A stretch of DNA of 64,000 bases from Nostoc sp. CHAB 5844. GTDB lineage: Bacteria; Cyanobacteriota; Cyanobacteriia; Cyanobacteriales; Nostocaceae. This document shows positions 36,739 through 45,703 of the stretch, in pieces. The notes below the pieces were generated by a model that saw only the letters and a program-made list of their open reading frames with translations, made no database searches and was not told the DNA's origin. A program made the position numbers and the translations under genes. How positions within the stretch are numbered: the first letter of the stretch is position 1; each line of letters opens with the position of its first letter. Location: contig NZ_JAIVFW010000007.1 of the NCBI RefSeq assembly GCF_020829595.1, forward strand, positions 118,155 through 182,154, read 5' to 3'.

Positions 36739-37518
36739 ATGCAAGGGATTGAAGCTCCCAATTTGACGGTAATTGCATTTGAAAATGCAGTTCCTGTGTC
36801 TCAACTACCTTCTGTATGGCAAGATATTGCTAAAGGATTGGCAAATGTGGGAATCCCTGATCCACAAAGTTATGTTGAGATGGCACAGTTATTTCAATAT
36901 AAGTTAGAACAGGGTGATGTTGACTTATTTAACGAACGTCCAGAACTAGAATATCTCAAATCGTCATTCTCCCAGCTATTTGGAAAGTTAGCTTGGGAAA
37001 CCCTAGAATTTTACGGTTATGACTTTATAAAAACTAGTTATCCAGATTTTGCGACACTGCTTCAATATGTAGAATTAAAGGGAGAAGAGTTTGCAAATGA
37101 AGTAAAAGTAGCTCGGATAGGAATAGAACTTTTCCAAGAGTTTGGCTATGAACTACCAGCTAGTTTTTATCATGTGCATCTAGCACCAATTTACCGCGAT
37201 CATGTATTTGAAGAACGCGCTTTAAGGTTTGATAAGCGTGATATCAAACATAAGCGTTATTGGGATGCGATATTACACGCAGGTAAGGTTTTTGCGATGC
37301 AAATGAAGGTGCAAAGTATAGCCTCTAAATATGGCTTTACTTATCAACATGGTTGTGGTTGCAATTCTCATTTATCTTCTATTGATACATCTCGTGGGGT
37401 ATTTGAGTATGAATTCAATTCCGAAAAGCGTCAACGGTGGTTGAGAAGTTTTATCTGGACTGCTTGGTATGAATACGCTTTCTTTCCTATTGTCCCGAAT
37501 ACCATTTATTTAGTTTAG
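36739..37518 (+). CDS. Conserved protein of unknown function
   Basis: This 259-residue, probably soluble protein has no signal peptide. An RBS-like GGAGATT lies about 7 bp before the ATG. I do not recognise a family. It is rich in aromatic residues in its second half (ELPASFYHVHLAPIYRDHVF, YGFTYQHGCGCNSHLSS, WTAWYEYAFFPIVPN). A His-Gly-Cys-Gly-Cys cluster (HGCGCNSH) could bind a metal or haem. The last five codons and the stop lie inside a ~100-bp dispersed element (37500-37600), so the native C-terminus may have been replaced. It lies between gatD and murT on the opposite strand. Confidence 0.75.
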   Translation: MQGIEAPNLTVIAFENAVPVSQLPSVWQDIAKGLANVGIPDPQSYVEMAQLFQYKLEQGDVDLFNERPELEYLKSSFSQLFGKLAWETLEFYGYDFIKTSYPDFATLLQYVELKGEEFANEVKVARIGIELFQEFGYELPASFYHVHLAPIYRDHVFEERALRFDKRDIKHKRYWDAILHAGKVFAMQMKVQSIASKYGFTYQHGCGCNSHLSSIDTSRGVFEYEFNSEKRQRWLRSFIWTAWYEYAFFPIVPNTIYLV

Positions 37519-37600
37519 GGAGAAACAAATTTTTTGTAGAGACGTTGCAATGCAACGTCTCCACAGATTTTATGTGCATCAAATTTTTTGTGAATTGGTA
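37500..37600. mobile_element. ~100-bp MITE-like element overlapping a gene end
   Basis: This copy of the TACCA...TGGTA element has a central hairpin GAGACGTTGCAATGCAACGTCTC, followed by CCACAGATTTTATGTGCATC as in the copy at 58011-58110. The left end overlaps the 3' end of the preceding gene. The flanks (GAA and TGA) do not match, so no target duplication is visible here. The hairpin may also terminate transcription. Confidence 0.6.
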
Positions 37601-37646
37601 TGAGAAAGATGAGAGAGATTATTTCCCAATTTCCCATTCCCTATTC

Positions 37647-38984
37647 CTAAAGAATTTTCCGACCAGTCAATACTTCACGCACTTCTAGCATGGCGGAATA
37701 AGTGGGGAGAATGTGTAAGGTTTCGTTGTCTGGTGTATGATTAAGGGCAGTTGCGATCGCTTGGCGTAAATCTTCTTCAACAATTAAGTTGAGTTGACTT
37801 TCCCCAGATTTTTCGCTGTAGCGTAGACGTAAGGCCATATCATAGACGCGATCGCCACTCACTACAATCGTTCCGCCGCGTTCGACTAATTTTTCTGTAT
37901 CAACGTCCCAAATCCAGGATACATCAGTGCCATCGGGTGTGCGATCATTCAACACCATCAGTGTAGTTTTATCGGTACTTTGATTTACTACTCTAATAGT
38001 TTCGTTTGTCCCCACAGGATTTTTTGATAATAAAATTCTGACCTTTTTACCATCAATTACTAAATCTTCCGCACGACCAAAAGCAGCTTGAAAGTTATTA
38101 ATAGTATCTTTAATTGTTGCTTCATCAACACCCAATTCCATAGCAGCCGTCGCAGCAGCTAAAGTATTATATTTGTTGTACAAACCAACAAGAATTTGTC
38201 CCCATTCACTGCTGTCTAGAGTAGGCTTACTCTTACTAAAACCGCAATTTGGACAAGTAAAATCTCCCAAGTGAGACAAGTAAACGCCTTGGTAATCTAA
38301 AGAATGTCCACAACTAGGACAATAAATAGAATCAACAGCGTGCTGAATAGCTTCAAGATATTGTTCTGGCTCATTCAAACCAAAGAATAACACCCTTTGC
38401 GGTAACTGCTGACCAAGGTGCGATAAAGTCGGGTCATCAGCATTAGGAATTACCACTGTTTCTTGAGGAAGAGTAGAAATCACCTTCGTCCAACGTTTAC
38501 TGATGGTATCTACTTCCCCATATCTGTCAAGTTGGTCGCGGAACAAGTTTAAACACAAGATGATACGCGGTTGGAGTGGTGTTAATACTTTCGGTACAAT
38601 ATTCTCATCTACTTCTAAAATGGCGTAGTCAGCATCCAGCGTACCCACCAAATTAGTGTTCTCTAGTAACGCTGTCATCAAGCCATTTTCGAGATTTGCC
38701 CCTGTCGAGTTATGAGCAATGCGGTAGCCTTTACGTTCAAGAATTGTTTTTAACAGCAGCGACGTGGTAGTTTTACCATTAGTCCCAGCAATCAGAATTA
38801 CGCCATTTTTTATCTGCTGACTCAATAATTGCAATAGCCTAGGTTCAATACGACGAGCTATCGACCCTGGTAATACACTAGCAGCACCTAAACGCAGCGA
38901 TCGCACTCCAAAAGTTACAGTTTTCGCCGCCGATACCGCAAAACCGAGTCGCAGTCTATCTATGAGTTTAATTTTCTTTCCCAC
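37647..38984 (-). CDS. murT: Lipid II isoglutaminyl synthase, Mur-ligase subunit MurT
   Basis: This 445-residue Mur-ligase-like ATPase works with GatD to amidate D-Glu in the lipid II stem peptide. It has the P-loop GTNGKTTTSLL near residue 70 and the segment VDENIVPKVLTPL. It also has the MurT-specific insert with a four-cysteine zinc ribbon: CPSCGHSLDYQ, then FTCPNCGF about 20 residues later. The C-terminal DUF1727-type region includes LMVLNDRTPDGTDVSWIWD. The first ~40 residues are basic and amphipathic. The full set of features supports a functional enzyme. Confidence 0.94.
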   Translation of the reverse strand: MGKKIKLIDRLRLGFAVSAAKTVTFGVRSLRLGAASVLPGSIARRIEPRLLQLLSQQIKNGVILIAGTNGKTTTSLLLKTILERKGYRIAHNSTGANLENGLMTALLENTNLVGTLDADYAILEVDENIVPKVLTPLQPRIILCLNLFRDQLDRYGEVDTISKRWTKVISTLPQETVVIPNADDPTLSHLGQQLPQRVLFFGLNEPEQYLEAIQHAVDSIYCPSCGHSLDYQGVYLSHLGDFTCPNCGFSKSKPTLDSSEWGQILVGLYNKYNTLAAATAAMELGVDEATIKDTINNFQAAFGRAEDLVIDGKKVRILLSKNPVGTNETIRVVNQSTDKTTLMVLNDRTPDGTDVSWIWDVDTEKLVERGGTIVVSGDRVYDMALRLRYSEKSGESQLNLIVEEDLRQAIATALNHTPDNETLHILPTYSAMLEVREVLTGRKIL

Positions 38985-39243
38985 TTCTTTACCTTAATCT
39001 TCTGATGGTTGGCAATTAATGTAGTTGTAAATTTAATCCTGTGAGTTTAGCGAATCCTGACTCAAAAAGCCAGCACTAGGAAAGTATGAAGTGTGAAGTC
39101 TGAAATTTATTTTTCACACTTCATACTTCATCCTTAAAACGTTATCTTAAAAAATAGTGCGTGGGTGTAATTACATATCCAAGCCTGTTTGCCGAATTTA
39201 GCACAAACATTAGGATAAATCGTAGCTTGCAAGGTTCCTATTG

Positions 39244-39831
39244 ATGAGTAGTACAAAGTTGCTTTTTTTACAAAAACGAATGGCTGACTGGCGACGGTTG
39301 GTATCCAAATGCTTGTTGTTGCTTGTATGTCTACTGATGCTTAGTACCAAGCCTGCTTTTGCTGGTATTAATGATGATAATTATGATGGCAATATGTTTG
39401 TAGTTTATGCTGGCAATGGTTCGTTAGTTCCACCCAGACAGACACTAGCACAAACTTTAGCAGAACATAAACCTGCATTTTTGGCATTTTATGTTGATGA
39501 CAGCAGTGATTGCAAAAAATATGCCATTGTAATTTCTCGTGTACAGGAGTTCTACGGACGAGCAGCAGAGATCATCCCTGTTGATGTTGATACAATTCCA
39601 CTTAAAGAAAAATATGACCCCACGGAACCAGGATACTATTATTCTGGTGCTGTACCTCAAGTTGTGGTGTTTAACCAGTCAGGTCAGGTACTTTTAAACA
39701 AAAAAGGTCAAGTACCCTTTGAGGAAATAGACGATAAATTCAGAGAAGTGTTTGATTTATTACCACGCTCTGAATCAGTAGAATTAAAACGCCGTTCTTT
39801 CAACGAATTTAGTAGTGAGTTATCTAAATAA
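39244..39831 (+). CDS. Thioredoxin-fold protein with signal peptide, possible photosystem I accumulation factor
   Basis: This 195-residue exported or lumenal protein starts at an ATG directly after a possible TTG. A basic N-terminus and hydrophobic stretch (CLLLLVCLLMLSTKPAFA) form a signal or anchor sequence ending near AFAGIN. The body has a thioredoxin-like fold (PAFLAFYVDDSSDCKKYAI, then SGAVPQVVVFNQSGQVLLNKKG with the cis-Pro), but the CxxC is reduced to one Cys in DSSDC. So it is not a classical oxidoreductase. The pattern resembles cyanobacterial proteins annotated as thylakoid photosystem I accumulation factors; that link is from memory and uncertain. Confidence 0.75.
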   Translation: MSSTKLLFLQKRMADWRRLVSKCLLLLVCLLMLSTKPAFAGINDDNYDGNMFVVYAGNGSLVPPRQTLAQTLAEHKPAFLAFYVDDSSDCKKYAIVISRVQEFYGRAAEIIPVDVDTIPLKEKYDPTEPGYYYSGAVPQVVVFNQSGQVLLNKKGQVPFEEIDDKFREVFDLLPRSESVELKRRSFNEFSSELSK

Positions 39832-40073
39832 CTGCCAGGGTAGACCAAGATGGTCTACCTTAATTTTTAGTACTGTCTGCTACTACATTCCTATTCATCC
39901 AAAGGATAATGTTTAAGTAACCTGTTTTAACAACTGCGGAAATTAATAGTTAAAGTTCAAAACTATTGACTAAGCTAATGTGCGTTTAAGTTGTATATTT
40001 TCTGGTTAAGACTTTCATTGGTCATTAGTCCTTTGTTTTTTGTCAATACAAATGACCAATGACAAAGCGCAAA

Positions 40074-40250
40074 GTCAAGCCAGTCGGTTGGGCGGCTCTG
40101 CCGACTTGGGCGAACTGGCGTCAAGCCACTGCGTTAGAGTCGCCTTGCGTCGGAAAGCATGTGGCGTTGAGCGCCGGAAGCCGGCGCTCAGGCGGCAGTT
40201 CCTTTAAGCGGGGAAACCCCGCCAACGGACTGCCTCAACTTTGTAAGAGA
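40074..40250. repeat. GC-rich dispersed repeat block
   Basis: This GC-rich island contains CAAGCCACTGCGTTAGAG, GGCGTTGAGCGCCGGAAGCC and several nested palindromes (GCCGGAAGCCGGC, GCGGGGAAACCCCGC). It is of the same class as the blocks beside ccmM. An open frame across it (40059-40268) is only repeat sequence. Flanking bases are AT-rich with short GACCAATGAC-type repeats. The whole 493-bp gap has no gene I can support. Confidence 0.65.
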
Positions 40251-40324
40251 GAACGACCATATCACTAATTATGCAATGAATATGTGTTTTAGCTTATTGA
40301 CCATTGACCATTGACTAACAACTA

Positions 40325-40933
40325 ATGTCAAAAGTTTACACTACCGAAGAGCTAATCCAAATTTTGGCAGCCGAACGTCAAGCTTGTCTCAAAGGGGAGC
40401 GTCTGAAGTTAGAAGTAACAGTCTCTGGCAATCCTGTAATAGACCAGTTTATCAGAACCGAGGGGTTCCAAAAGTTCACTGCCTATCAAGATTTTAAAGC
40501 CGCTATTCACAATTATCAAAGAGAACATCATGTTTCGGGTATTGTTTGGCGTGAAATGACAGTTAAAGGTCAAAGCTTGCGCTATCCAGAAGTTGATACC
40601 CAATTAGTAGCCCTTACTAGTGACATGGCAATATTACAATCTGCCAAAAATTCGATACTGAATTTTTGGTATGAAGTCACTACAGATATGGATTTATATT
40701 TGAGTTTTAATAATAGTAAGCAACATCAACAAATTACTACATCTGATGTTGAAAGAATTGCTCAAAGAACAGAATGGACAAGTTTATGGAAGTGGGAAAA
40801 TCCTAACTTTTTAGAGTTAATTTTACAGTTAGGATGGGGTAATCCAGAAGAAGCCAGTTATAAACGTGGTAGACCGCACTCTGGTAGTGAATATATTCAT
40901 GCAGTAAATCCAGGTAATCTACCTATTGGTTAA
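40325..40933 (+). CDS. Conserved cyanobacterial protein of unknown function
   Basis: This 202-residue protein starts at an ATG (SKVYTTEELIQILAAERQAC). It has no signal peptide or membrane helix. The N-terminal ~35 residues look helical, the middle has GFQKFTAYQDFKAAIHNYQREH, and the C-terminus contains LILQLGWGNPEEASYKRGRP. Codon use matches the neighbours, and the frame is free of repeats. I recognise no domain. It stands alone. Confidence 0.7.
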   Translation: MSKVYTTEELIQILAAERQACLKGERLKLEVTVSGNPVIDQFIRTEGFQKFTAYQDFKAAIHNYQREHHVSGIVWREMTVKGQSLRYPEVDTQLVALTSDMAILQSAKNSILNFWYEVTTDMDLYLSFNNSKQHQQITTSDVERIAQRTEWTSLWKWENPNFLELILQLGWGNPEEASYKRGRPHSGSEYIHAVNPGNLPIG

Positions 40934-41193
40934 GCCATTTGGGTTTCATTGAATATTTGAGTATTCTCTGGGTATGTATGTCCTGGAGGATAAAAACGTG
41001 AAACATTGCTCATGAAGTTGAAGTATTAAATTAAGTTTTATTAAATTAAAAGTAGCTGCACTGCTAAAAACTAATCGCTAATTTAAAAAATTTAAAAGGT
41101 AGGTTTTTTATCCTACCTCAAGCTACTAAATAAACTGTTTTAAGATATAGGCGATCGCCTGAATTTGATACTTACAAAATTAAAAACTAACAC

Positions 41194-41385
41194 CTAGCCC
41201 TTCAGCGCCTTCTGAAAGTTGCGGCGGTAAGATTTATTAGCGATAAATAAAGCCGGCCATAACACAGATAAAGCAATACGATTAAGTAAGGATGGGGTAA
41301 AGTTAGTCCGGGTAAATCCCGACCAGAACTTCCAACCTAAACCTACATAACCTACTATCAAAACAAATACAATTAAGTTACTCAT
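41194..41385 (-). CDS. Small membrane protein, unknown function
   Basis: This 63-residue protein has an N-terminal membrane helix (LIVFVLIVGYVGLGWKFW), a polar middle (SGFTRTNFTPSLLNRIALS) and a second hydrophobic stretch (VLWPALFIANKS), with a basic C-terminus (YRRNFQKALKG). Such small proteins are common in cyanobacterial thylakoids, but I cannot name this one. The 484 bp between it and the next gene start (41386-41869) should carry both divergent promoters and show nothing else recognisable. Confidence 0.65.
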   Translation of the reverse strand: MSNLIVFVLIVGYVGLGWKFWSGFTRTNFTPSLLNRIALSVLWPALFIANKSYRRNFQKALKG

Positions 41386-41869
41386 TTTAATGAACTCCGT
41401 TTGCTATTAACCAAAGTTAAGAATTGTCACAATATCTCAGCAATTCTTAATTTATACTAACAAGCTAGACTTTAGACATTATTCTCCAACCACTTGATTC
41501 CAGTGTAAGGTAGCATCTAGCATTGTAGCTACTTAACGTAGTATTCATTACCACAAATTAAATTAAAACCAATTATAAAGATAAAAAGAAATATATTATT
41601 TTATATTTCTATGTTCTTTGTTCTACTTCCTTGCTACCTCAAAAATCTGTGAAACTGGCATAATAAACAAACTCGATTTTTAGAAACATTTCTTAATTTT
41701 TTCTAGACAAATAGGCTGCTGTGTTGAGTAAATATGCTTAACACTTATTAGATGTCTCTTGTGGAAGTTCCTGAAATCAGAACCTCTATAGGACACTAAA
41801 GAAAGACAAAACCAAAACATTTTCATGGGTTGGCAAGCAGCTAAGGCGGCAAATAGCTTAGGAGGATTT

Positions 41870-44398
41870 ATGCGTGCAGTACTGATGGCAGGCGGTTCGG
41901 GGACACGGCTTCGTCCCTTAACTTGCGATTTACCTAAACCTATGGTGCCGATTCTGAATCGGCCTATTGCTGAACACATTATCAATCTTCTCAAAAGACA
42001 TCAAATCACGGAAGTGATTGCCACATTACATTATTTACCTGATGTCTTGCGAGATTACTTTCAAGACGGTAGTGATTTTGGCGTACAAATGACCTACGCG
42101 GTGGAAGAAGACCAGCCTCTTGGTACGGCAGGCTGTGTAAAGAATATTGCCGAACTTCTTGATGAAACTTTTTTAGTGATTAGCGGCGATAGTATAACAG
42201 ATTTTGACTTAACAGCAGCAATTGAATTTCATAAACAAAAACAATCAAAAGCCACTTTGATTTTAACTAGAGTTCCTAACCCAATTGAGTTTGGAGTAGT
42301 AATTACTGACGAAGAAGGAAAAATTAAGCGATTTTTAGAAAAACCATCTACAAGCGAAATTTTTTCAGATACAGTCAATACTGGGACTTACATTCTTGAA
42401 CCAGAAGTTTTAGATTATTTACCAGCTAACACCGAAACTGACTTTTCTAAAGATTTATTTCCCTTACTTTTAGCAAAAAATGAGCCAATGTATGGTTACA
42501 TTGCTCAAGGTTACTGGTGCGATGTCGGTCATCTAGATGCTTATCGAGAAGCTCAATATGATGCTTTAGATCGTAAGGTAAAACTAGATTTTGCTTATAA
42601 AGAAGTTTCGCCTGGTTTTTGGGTAGGTCAAAATACTTTTATTGACCAGACAGCTAATATTGAAACTCCGGCAATTATCGGTGACAATTGTCGCATTGGC
42701 GCTAGAGTTCAAATTGAAGGCGGTACAGTTATTGGTGATAACGTTACTGTTGGGGCTGATGCTAATCTCAAGCGTCCAATTGTGTGGAATGGTGCAATTG
42801 TTGGAGAAGAAGCCCATCTGAGTGCCTGCGTGATTTCCCGTGGTAGCCGCGTAGACCGCCGCGCTCATGTATTAGAAGCTGCTGTAGTAGGTTCGTTATC
42901 TACGGTAGGAGAAGAAGCACAAATTAGTACTGGCGTGCGTGTTTGGCCGAGTAAAAAAATTGAATCTGGTGCGATTTTAAACATCAACTTGATTTGGGGT
43001 AATACTGCCCAAAGAAATTTATTTGGGCAACGTGGTGTACAAGGATTAGCTAATATCGACGTTACTCCAGAATTTGCGGTGCGGTTGGGTTCTGCTTATG
43101 GTTCTACTTTAAAACCTGGTTCTAAAGTCACGGTGTCAAGAGACCAACGGAATATTTCTCGCATGGTGACGCGATCGCTCATAGCAGGTTTAATGTCCGT
43201 AGGAGTTGATATTCAAAACCTTGATGCTACTGCTATCCCCATCGCCCGTACAGTTATTCCTACCATGTCAGTAACTGGCGGTATCCATGTGCGGGTACAT
43301 CCAGACCGCCCCGACTACATCCTAATTGAATTTATGGATGCCAAAGGGATTAACATTTCCAAAGCCCAAGAAAAGAAAATTGAAGGGGCTTACTTTAAAG
43401 AAGATATGCGTCGGGCGTTGATTCATGAAGTTGGTGATGTTGCTTATCCCAGCCAAGTAATTGACCGTTACTGCACCGCCTTTGAGAAACTACTGCACGT
43501 TTCTACGTTGCGGAACAGTCGCGCCAGAGTTGTGATTGACTATGTTTATGCGGTTTCGGGGGCAGTTTTACCCCAAATGCTGGATAAATTCGGCGCGGAT
43601 GCAGTGGTGCTGAATGCCAGCTTGAATAAACACGCTGTTACCACTGCTGATCGGGAAGCACTATTGACGCAGCTAGGTCATGTAGTAGAAGCACTCAAGG
43701 CGAATTTTGGTGTGCAAGTCTCTGCTAATGGCGAACAGCTAATTTTAGTAGATGAATCGGGTTTCCCGATTCGGGGGGAAATGTTAACCGCACTCATGGT
43801 GGATATGATCTTAACCTCTAACCCCAGAGGTACAGTCGTTGTACCAGTTCACGCCTCTAGTGCGGTGGAACAAGTCGCTCGTCGCCACGATGGTAGAGTG
43901 ATTCGTACCAAGGCTAACCCCACAGCTTTAATGGAAGCTTGTCAAAGAAATTCCAATGTGGTGTTAGGAGGTAGTGGTGAGACTGGTTTTATTTTCCCGC
44001 AACTGCATCCGGGGTTTGATTCCATGTTTTGCATTGCCAAGATTATTGAAATGCTCACAATTCAAGAGCGATCTGTGGCTACCGCGCGTTCAGAATTGCC
44101 CCGTGTGATTCACAGAACTCAAACAATTCGCTGTCCTTGGACAGCTAAGGGTGCATTAATGCGTTACTTGGTAGAAACTCACCCAGCCCAAAACCTCGAA
44201 CTTATCGATGGGGTGAAAATTGGTCAGCCTTATGATGATAACTGGCTATTAGTTCTACCAGATGCTAGTGAGCCGTTAGTACATTTGTATGCCAATAGTA
44301 GCGATCGCGATTGGGTAGACGACACCATTAGAAATTACCGCAACCGTGTGCAATCTTTTGTCGAAAGACAACAAGAATATCAGCCAGCAGAAGTTTAA
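41870..44398 (+). CDS. Mannose-1-phosphate guanylyltransferase fused to a degenerate phosphomannomutase-like domain
   Basis: The ATG at 41870 is preceded by TAGGAGGA, a strong Shine-Dalgarno, and starts [18 protein letters not shown], the nucleotidyltransferase signature; the open frame begins earlier at 41825. The 842-residue protein has a nucleotidyltransferase domain (1 to about 235), a left-handed beta-helix of hexapeptide repeats (about 250-360) and a phosphohexomutase-like domain (about 375-830). At the mutase active-site loop, where TASHNP is expected, the sequence is [15 protein letters not shown] with no catalytic Ser. The mutase half is therefore probably regulatory or structural. 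The likely product is GDP-mannose or a related NDP-sugar for polysaccharide and glycan synthesis. Confidence 0.88.
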   Translation: MRAVLMAGGSGTRLRPLTCDLPKPMVPILNRPIAEHIINLLKRHQITEVIATLHYLPDVLRDYFQDGSDFGVQMTYAVEEDQPLGTAGCVKNIAELLDETFLVISGDSITDFDLTAAIEFHKQKQSKATLILTRVPNPIEFGVVITDEEGKIKRFLEKPSTSEIFSDTVNTGTYILEPEVLDYLPANTETDFSKDLFPLLLAKNEPMYGYIAQGYWCDVGHLDAYREAQYDALDRKVKLDFAYKEVSPGFWVGQNTFIDQTANIETPAIIGDNCRIGARVQIEGGTVIGDNVTVGADANLKRPIVWNGAIVGEEAHLSACVISRGSRVDRRAHVLEAAVVGSLSTVGEEAQISTGVRVWPSKKIESGAILNINLIWGNTAQRNLFGQRGVQGLANIDVTPEFAVRLGSAYGSTLKPGSKVTVSRDQRNISRMVTRSLIAGLMSVGVDIQNLDATAIPIARTVIPTMSVTGGIHVRVHPDRPDYILIEFMDAKGINISKAQEKKIEGAYFKEDMRRALIHEVGDVAYPSQVIDRYCTAFEKLLHVSTLRNSRARVVIDYVYAVSGAVLPQMLDKFGADAVVLNASLNKHAVTTADREALLTQLGHVVEALKANFGVQVSANGEQLILVDESGFPIRGEMLTALMVDMILTSNPRGTVVVPVHASSAVEQVARRHDGRVIRTKANPTALMEACQRNSNVVLGGSGETGFIFPQLHPGFDSMFCIAKIIEMLTIQERSVATARSELPRVIHRTQTIRCPWTAKGALMRYLVETHPAQNLELIDGVKIGQPYDDNWLLVLPDASEPLVHLYANSSDRDWVDDTIRNYRNRVQSFVERQQEYQPAEV

Positions 44399-44501
44399 GT
44401 GAGGTACATTTCGTTGACTGACTTTCAAGGCTAGTTAGCACGTATCTCATGCAATTGGGAACAGCCAGATTTCTGATTACAAAAATTAGCGTTATCTACA
44501 C

Positions 44502-44537
44502 TTAGCCCTGTACTTAATTAATTAAGTACAGGGCTAA
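44502..44537. terminator. Perfect 36-bp palindrome
   Basis: TTAGCCCTGTACTTAATT (44502-44519) is followed directly by its exact complement (44520-44537), then AATTTAG. The hairpin lies 104 bp past the guanylyltransferase stop and is symmetrical, so it could end transcription from either side. It has no strict U-tract. The rest of the 304-bp gap is AT-rich with no gene. Confidence 0.5.
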
Positions 44538-44702
44538 AATTTAGCTTTATTCTTTGCATTAATCCCACAAAATACTAATGAGTGCAGTCAATGATTAGTA
44601 ACTATTGACTGCCATGCATTTCTGTGCCAGGATAGCATCAATTATTTGTTATTTTTTATACTATTTGTTTATAATTAATATCTAAATAAATATTTTAAAT
44701 AT

Positions 44703-45281
44703 ATGGAAAGTAATCAGTATATAAATTTAAAAAAATCAGCCAATAATCAACTTGGAGTAAAAATTAGATTAATGAAAAATCATGAAAAAGATAAGTTATT
44801 TCAATTACAAGAATTCTCTATAAGAGTATTAAATTCTCAAGATTACAATAATGAACAGATAGAAGCTATCCTGAATAAAACTAGTCGGTCAAATCTATTT
44901 GGGCAAGGAACAATTACTTTTGTAGCCGAGTATGAGAATAAAATTATTGGCTTTAGTACTTTAAACAAGATTTCTAATATGGTTAATGCAGTTTTTGTTC
45001 ATCCTCATTATGTCTATCAGGGTATTGGCAAACAATTGATGTTGGCACTAGAGCAGGAAGCTTTAAACTGCAAAATCAAGAGATTGACTGTTTTCGCATC
45101 ACTAACAGCTGTTAGTTTTTACAAATCACTGGGATATCAATACGAAGGTAAAGTAGAACTTTCCGGCGTAAGGAGGAAAATTCCCTGCGTTTTAATGACT
45201 AAACAATTGTTGCCTTTGAATACATTTGAGCAGCTTTGTGCTTGTGTAATCTCATTCTTGATGTCAGAAATTAAGTTATAA
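44703..45281 (+). CDS. GNAT-family N-acetyltransferase
   Basis: This 192-residue protein has the acetyl-CoA binding pattern of GNAT enzymes. FVHPHYVYQGIGKQLMLALE gives the motif A loop Q-G-I-G-K, the preceding strand is GFSTLNKISNMVNAVF, and the following LTVFASLTAVSFYKSLGYQYEGK is motif B. Unlike its neighbours it is very AT-rich at the 5' end, including the first 20 codons. The substrate is unknown. About 30 residues after the last motif are unusual and end in LMSEIKL. Confidence 0.85.
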   Translation: MESNQYINLKKSANNQLGVKIRLMKNHEKDKLFQLQEFSIRVLNSQDYNNEQIEAILNKTSRSNLFGQGTITFVAEYENKIIGFSTLNKISNMVNAVFVHPHYVYQGIGKQLMLALEQEALNCKIKRLTVFASLTAVSFYKSLGYQYEGKVELSGVRRKIPCVLMTKQLLPLNTFEQLCACVISFLMSEIKL

Positions 45282-45460
45282 CGAAACTGGTTTTCGTTTC
45301 ACGTGTCATATAAAATGCGATCGCCAGCCGTATCGCTACACCTCAGCAAATTAAGGTAAAGTTAAACCTTTTGGTAACTCACTATAACTAGCTAGGAAGA
45401 TGTCAGCATCTGGGGTAATCATCTAGCTTGGGAAAGTCAGATAATTTAACTAGACTACCC

Positions 45461-45658
45461 ATGATTGATATTCAAGCTATTTCAATTCCTGAACCGCAAA
45501 TTCCTACTCCGCAACCAAACCCCTTACCCACTCCTGAACCTACACCAGGGCCAACAATTCCCCAACCTATACCAGGGCCTGTACCGGAACCAGTCCCAGC
45601 ACCAATTCCCCAACCAGTCCCAGCCCCAATTCCCCAAACCATACCTGAACCTGTTTGA
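45461..45658 (+). CDS. Short proline-rich repeat protein
   Basis: This frame of 65 codons from the ATG at 45461 (or 76 from 45428) is made almost only of Pro with Glu, Gln, Ile, Val and Thr: PTPEPTPGPTIPQPIPGP and repeats of PVPAPIPQ. About 27-bp tandem repeats encode the last part. It lies 45 bp before ychF. It could be a small extended linker-like protein, or repeat DNA that happens to be open. No signal peptide is visible. Confidence 0.4.
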   Translation: MIDIQAISIPEPQIPTPQPNPLPTPEPTPGPTIPQPIPGPVPEPVPAPIPQPVPAPIPQTIPEPV

Positions 45659-45703
45659 ATTATCTTAGTAGTTTGAGCCAAAATCCAAAATCTAAAATCC
45701 AAA

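Noticed and set aside
40059..40268. 69-residue frame in the gap before 40325
   Set aside because: It translates GC-rich dispersed repeat sequence with nested palindromes; no protein feature.
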